This document shows, piece after piece, positions 5,667-7,725 of a stretch of 7,725 nucleotides of DNA; the stretch's first letter is position 1; every line of letters begins with the position of its first letter. Both the position numbers and the translations under genes were made by a program. Origin of the DNA: UM-FILTER-39-64 sp964367055 (GTDB lineage Bacteria > Patescibacteriota > Minisyncoccia > UBA6257 > UBA9933); NCBI GenBank assembly GCA_964367055.1, contig CAYIWD010000027.1, positions 1-7,725 on the forward strand, written 5' to 3'. Under the pieces are notes generated by a model, which was given only the letters and a program-made list of their open reading frames with translations, had not been told where the DNA came from and made no database searches.

Positions 5667-6234
5667 CGATATTTTCCACGTTTTTATCGTCAGGCCAGTA
5701 TTGAAGAATAGTTTCACCAATTTGTTTGGCTTTTTGAGTTTGTCCCGTAAACCTATAAATATCCAATAAATTATAAAGCACTGGCGGTAATTTCGGGCCA
5801 ATAGCGTAAGCCGCTTCAATATATGATTCAACTTTCTGAATATCTTCCTGGTGTTTGTATTTAGTCAATAATATCTCATATAGCTGCGTGCCGCCTAAAA
5901 GATGACGCACATCATTTTTAAAAATGTAGGGTTCTATATAAGTTGTCAATTTTCGGTCTACGGCCTCCGACTGATTTTGTTGAGACACAATTTGTATAAT
6001 GTTATTCAATAAAAATTTGGTTATTTCCTCATCGCCAACCGGCGAATAATACTTGAAAGATTTATCAAAATTCGCTTGAAACTCTTCAACGGTTTTTACT
6101 TGCGAAACCGAACTAAGCGCGTCAATATAAAGCTGAGATTTAATTAACGGCAAATAAGAACCGAAAATAATTGATAAAACCGCGAGAATAATCAGACCGA
6201 CTAATATAAAAATTTTAACAATTTCATTTTTCAT
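5647..6234 (-). CDS. Membrane-anchored protein with TPR-like C-terminus, probable ligase partner
   Basis: From ATG 6234 the product is 195 residues. A short basic N-terminus (MKNEIVK) leads into one hydrophobic helix at about 8-30, so it is probably anchored with the rest outside the membrane. The remainder is helical; about 150-192 (LPPVLYNLLDIYRFTGQTQ, then KAKQIGETILQYWPDD) has the spacing of a tetratricopeptide repeat. An upstream in-frame ATG at 6273 would add 13 residues inside the ligase gene; I prefer 6234 because the MKNEIVK-helix start is typical. It overlaps the ligase stop by 11 bp, implying coupled translation. O-antigen ligase family proteins in many bacteria carry C-terminal TPRs, so this may be the separate TPR half of that system. 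No enzymatic motif is visible. Confidence 0.75.
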   Translation of the reverse strand: MKNEIVKIFILVGLIILAVLSIIFGSYLPLIKSQLYIDALSSVSQVKTVEEFQANFDKSFKYYSPVGDEEITKFLLNNIIQIVSQQNQSEAVDRKLTTYIEPYIFKNDVRHLLGGTQLYEILLTKYKHQEDIQKVESYIEAAYAIGPKLPPVLYNLLDIYRFTGQTQKAKQIGETILQYWPDDKNVENIVKGLPQ

Positions 6235-7573
6235 ATTTTGTAGTTTGTAGATTGTAAAGTTTATATGAAGCAAAAGATAAAAACATAAAAATATTCATAT
6301 AAATAGGCAGGACATCAAATAAAACAATGCCCTGAACAAGGTAGGCAACGGGCAAGGCAACGATTAATCCTTTCACAATTAATCCGTGTCTATCCGTGTT
6401 CTTATCCGTGTTTATCCGTGACTTAAAGAATTGCCAATAAAATACAAACCACATACTCAAAAAACTTAATAACCCTAAAATTCCGGTTTCCGCCAAATAA
6501 TCAAAATAAACGCTATGCGCTCTGTCAAACCAGGCGCCGAAGCCCTCGGCTGGTTTGAAGTATTTAGTGTTAAAATGTCTATCAAATACCTGCAAAAAGT
6601 TTTCCGGTCCCCAGCCAAAAATTGGACGCGCCTTGAAGCCGTCAATTGCTATTTTCCACATAATCGCTCTGTCTTGAAATGTTTTGGCTGAAAAAGAAAT
6701 GTCAAATATTCTTGAGGTGGGTAAAGACTTTATAAAAGCGCTGTCGTTTTTGAATTGAACCGTCAGTATAACAGTCGCTAAGACCACGGCGCTAATAGCA
6801 ATAAACCATTTTCGCCAGCGTTTAGAACAAAAAGCGAAGTAGCCAAGAAAAACAAGCAGTGCCGCGATAAGGCCTAAGAAAGCGCCTCTCGTCGCTGCTC
6901 CAAAAAATACCGCCAAAAACAAAACGAATAAAACCCAAAGAATTATCGCGCCAAGAGAGAACAACTGGTTTTTATATTTAGACGCCAAAAGATAAGCTGC
7001 GTAGAACATCATAAAAATCGCATAAGCCGCCACATAAGCTGAATTGCCGATTGAACCCTGAAAACGGAATCCTGGGTCATTAAAGCGGGGACCGATAAAA
7101 TTTTTAACATCAAAACCAGCTAAAACTCCATAAAGCACCATGCCCAAAGCGCCGATAAAAGTAAAAATAAAAAGCACTTGCCAATCTTTTTCTTCTTTTA
7201 ATAATGTGAATAAGAGAATAAAAAATACAAAAAGATGAAGCAACTGTAAGCCGCCTTCGCCGCGTTCAAAATTGGACCAGAAAGATCTGGCCGGGTCCAC
7301 GCCAAAAAGACAAGCCAGCAAAAACATCAAAGCAAAGGCGGAAACCGCGATAACGAGCGGCTTTTTAAAATTAGAAATAAAAGAATTAAAAATAGCCGAA
7401 GTTTTATCTTGAAAAAGCAGTCCTAACATAAAACATATTAGCGCCAAGTCAACGCTCGTTCGAAACCAAACATATTTGCCCACAATAAACGGGAAAAGCG
7501 TAGAAGTAGTGACCAAAAAAATCATCAGCGGGGCAAGCCAGAGAAATACTTTAGATACTTTGAAAAAATTCAT
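6224..7573 (-). CDS. O-antigen ligase / Wzy polymerase family membrane protein
   Basis: A 449-residue polytopic protein with roughly ten to twelve hydrophobic helices. Family (Wzy_C, WaaL-like) features are ATRGAFLG (227-234, Arg229), DRAIMWKIAIDGFKARPIFG (301-320), WGPENFLQVF (321-330) in the large external loop, and FDRAHSVYFDYLAETGILGL (349-368). Arg229, Arg302 and His353 match the arginine and histidine positions important in WaaL ligases. It would transfer or polymerise lipid-linked glycan at the outer face of the cytoplasmic membrane. Sequence alone does not separate ligase from polymerase or from a protein glycosylation ligase. A loop before the last helices contains a short DNA repeat (6382-6420) encoding INTDKNTDRHG. 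ATG 7573 is followed by MNFFKVSKVFLWL, a typical positively charged entry to the first helix; no Shine-Dalgarno is seen. The downstream TPR gene overlaps its end. Confidence 0.85.
   Translation of the reverse strand: MNFFKVSKVFLWLAPLMIFLVTTSTLFPFIVGKYVWFRTSVDLALICFMLGLLFQDKTSAIFNSFISNFKKPLVIAVSAFALMFLLACLFGVDPARSFWSNFERGEGGLQLLHLFVFFILLFTLLKEEKDWQVLFIFTFIGALGMVLYGVLAGFDVKNFIGPRFNDPGFRFQGSIGNSAYVAAYAIFMMFYAAYLLASKYKNQLFSLGAIILWVLFVLFLAVFFGAATRGAFLGLIAALLVFLGYFAFCSKRWRKWFIAISAVVLATVILTVQFKNDSAFIKSLPTSRIFDISFSAKTFQDRAIMWKIAIDGFKARPIFGWGPENFLQVFDRHFNTKYFKPAEGFGAWFDRAHSVYFDYLAETGILGLLSFLSMWFVFYWQFFKSRINTDKNTDRHGLIVKGLIVALPVAYLVQGIVLFDVLPIYMNIFMFLSFASYKLYNLQTTKYEK
6382..6420 (-). repeat. Four-copy CACGGAT short tandem repeat inside the ligase gene
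   Basis: ATCCGTG on the plus strand occurs at 6382-6388, 6392-6398, 6404-6410 and 6414-6420, that is with offsets 10, 12 and 10, or a 22-bp unit twice. On the coding strand it encodes residues 387-397 (INTDKNTDRHG), a hydrophilic loop between membrane helices. The repeat keeps the frame. Confidence 0.8.
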
Positions 7574-7640
7574 ATAATTGTTTTAAATCTAACACAATTT
7601 TAACAAGAAGTCCATCGCTTTAAGTTATACACAGATTCGT

Positions 7641-7670
7641 TTGTTTGACTTAAAACGGAAATGATATAAT
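7641..7670 (+). promoter_or_regulatory. Probable rightward promoter with extended -10
   Basis: TGaTATAAT (7662-7670) is a perfect extended -10, with TTGTTT (7641-7646) 18 bp upstream as a weak -35; TTGACT (7645-7650) is closer to consensus but only 14 bp away. It points right, out of the window, in the otherwise non-coding 7574-7725 interval upstream of the ligase gene. An ATG at 7722-7724 could start the gene it serves, but nothing of that gene can be read. Confidence 0.45.
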
Positions 7671-7725
7671 AATACGCAAAAGGTCGAAACACAATACTTA
7701 CTTATTGAAAATTAAAAGAATATGA

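Noticed and set aside
5666..5690. ACGATA...TATCGT inverted repeat as a terminator between convergent genes
   Set aside because: The stem is only 6 bp and AT-rich with a 13-base loop, and it lies inside the TPR coding sequence; no G/C-rich stem with a U-run.
5634..5831. Minus-strand 65-codon open frame
   Set aside because: It overlaps the TPR gene in another frame with no recognisable features.
7574..7640. Leftward promoter for the ligase gene
   Set aside because: TATAAC- and TAGATT-like boxes exist on the minus strand but none pairs with a credible -35 at 16-18 bp.
7705..7725. TTG-initiated reading frame at the right edge
   Set aside because: It meets TGA at 7723-7725 after six codons. The ATG at 7722 is too close to the edge to judge.

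Overview
The window is AT-rich and densely packed, and it encodes a cell-surface polysaccharide locus. Genes are tightly spaced or overlapping, recognisable Shine-Dalgarno sequences are missing in front of the starts, and TGA serves as a normal stop (O-antigen ligase and aminotransferase genes). Small GIY-YIG proteins and an intein-bearing sugar-nucleotide enzyme are also present. Together these suggest a Patescibacteria/CPR-type bacterium. That placement is inference; no rRNA or taxonomic marker is present.

Layout, right to left on the minus strand: a polytopic O-antigen ligase/polymerase-family protein (6224-7573), then a membrane-anchored protein with a TPR-like C-terminus overlapping it (5647-6234). 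A plus-strand SAM-dependent methyltransferase (4851-5666) sits tail-to-tail with the TPR gene, with a 20-bp overlap, and head-to-head with gmd. Next on the minus strand come gmd (2569-4809), a small GIY-YIG nuclease gene (2238-2534), a perosamine-synthase-type aminotransferase (1093-2205), and a family 4 glycosyltransferase that runs off the left edge (1-1096). The last 150 bases on the right are non-coding and hold a plausible rightward promoter.

Metabolically, Gmd would turn GDP-mannose into GDP-4-keto-6-deoxymannose and the aminotransferase would turn that into GDP-perosamine. The glycosyltransferase, methyltransferase and ligase/polymerase are plausible downstream steps in building a decorated surface glycan.

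The unusual content is mobile DNA layered into this operon. (1) gmd is interrupted by a 392-residue intein (residues 188-579) with a two-motif LAGLIDADG endonuclease and a non-canonical Thr at its first position. (2) The GIY-YIG gene lies in a 348-bp cassette (2207-2554) bounded by perfect 19-bp terminal inverted repeats and a 4-bp direct repeat (CATA), inserted exactly at the start codon of the aminotransferase gene. (3) Inside the GIY-YIG gene is a 32-bp palindrome whose ends match the cassette termini (CCCAGTAAC...GTTACTGGG). It also has its own 4-bp direct repeat (TTTG), so the 36-bp addition keeps the frame and adds 12 residues. Items 2 and 3 together look like a family of palindromic mobile elements associated with a GIY-YIG nuclease and are the most interesting part of the window.
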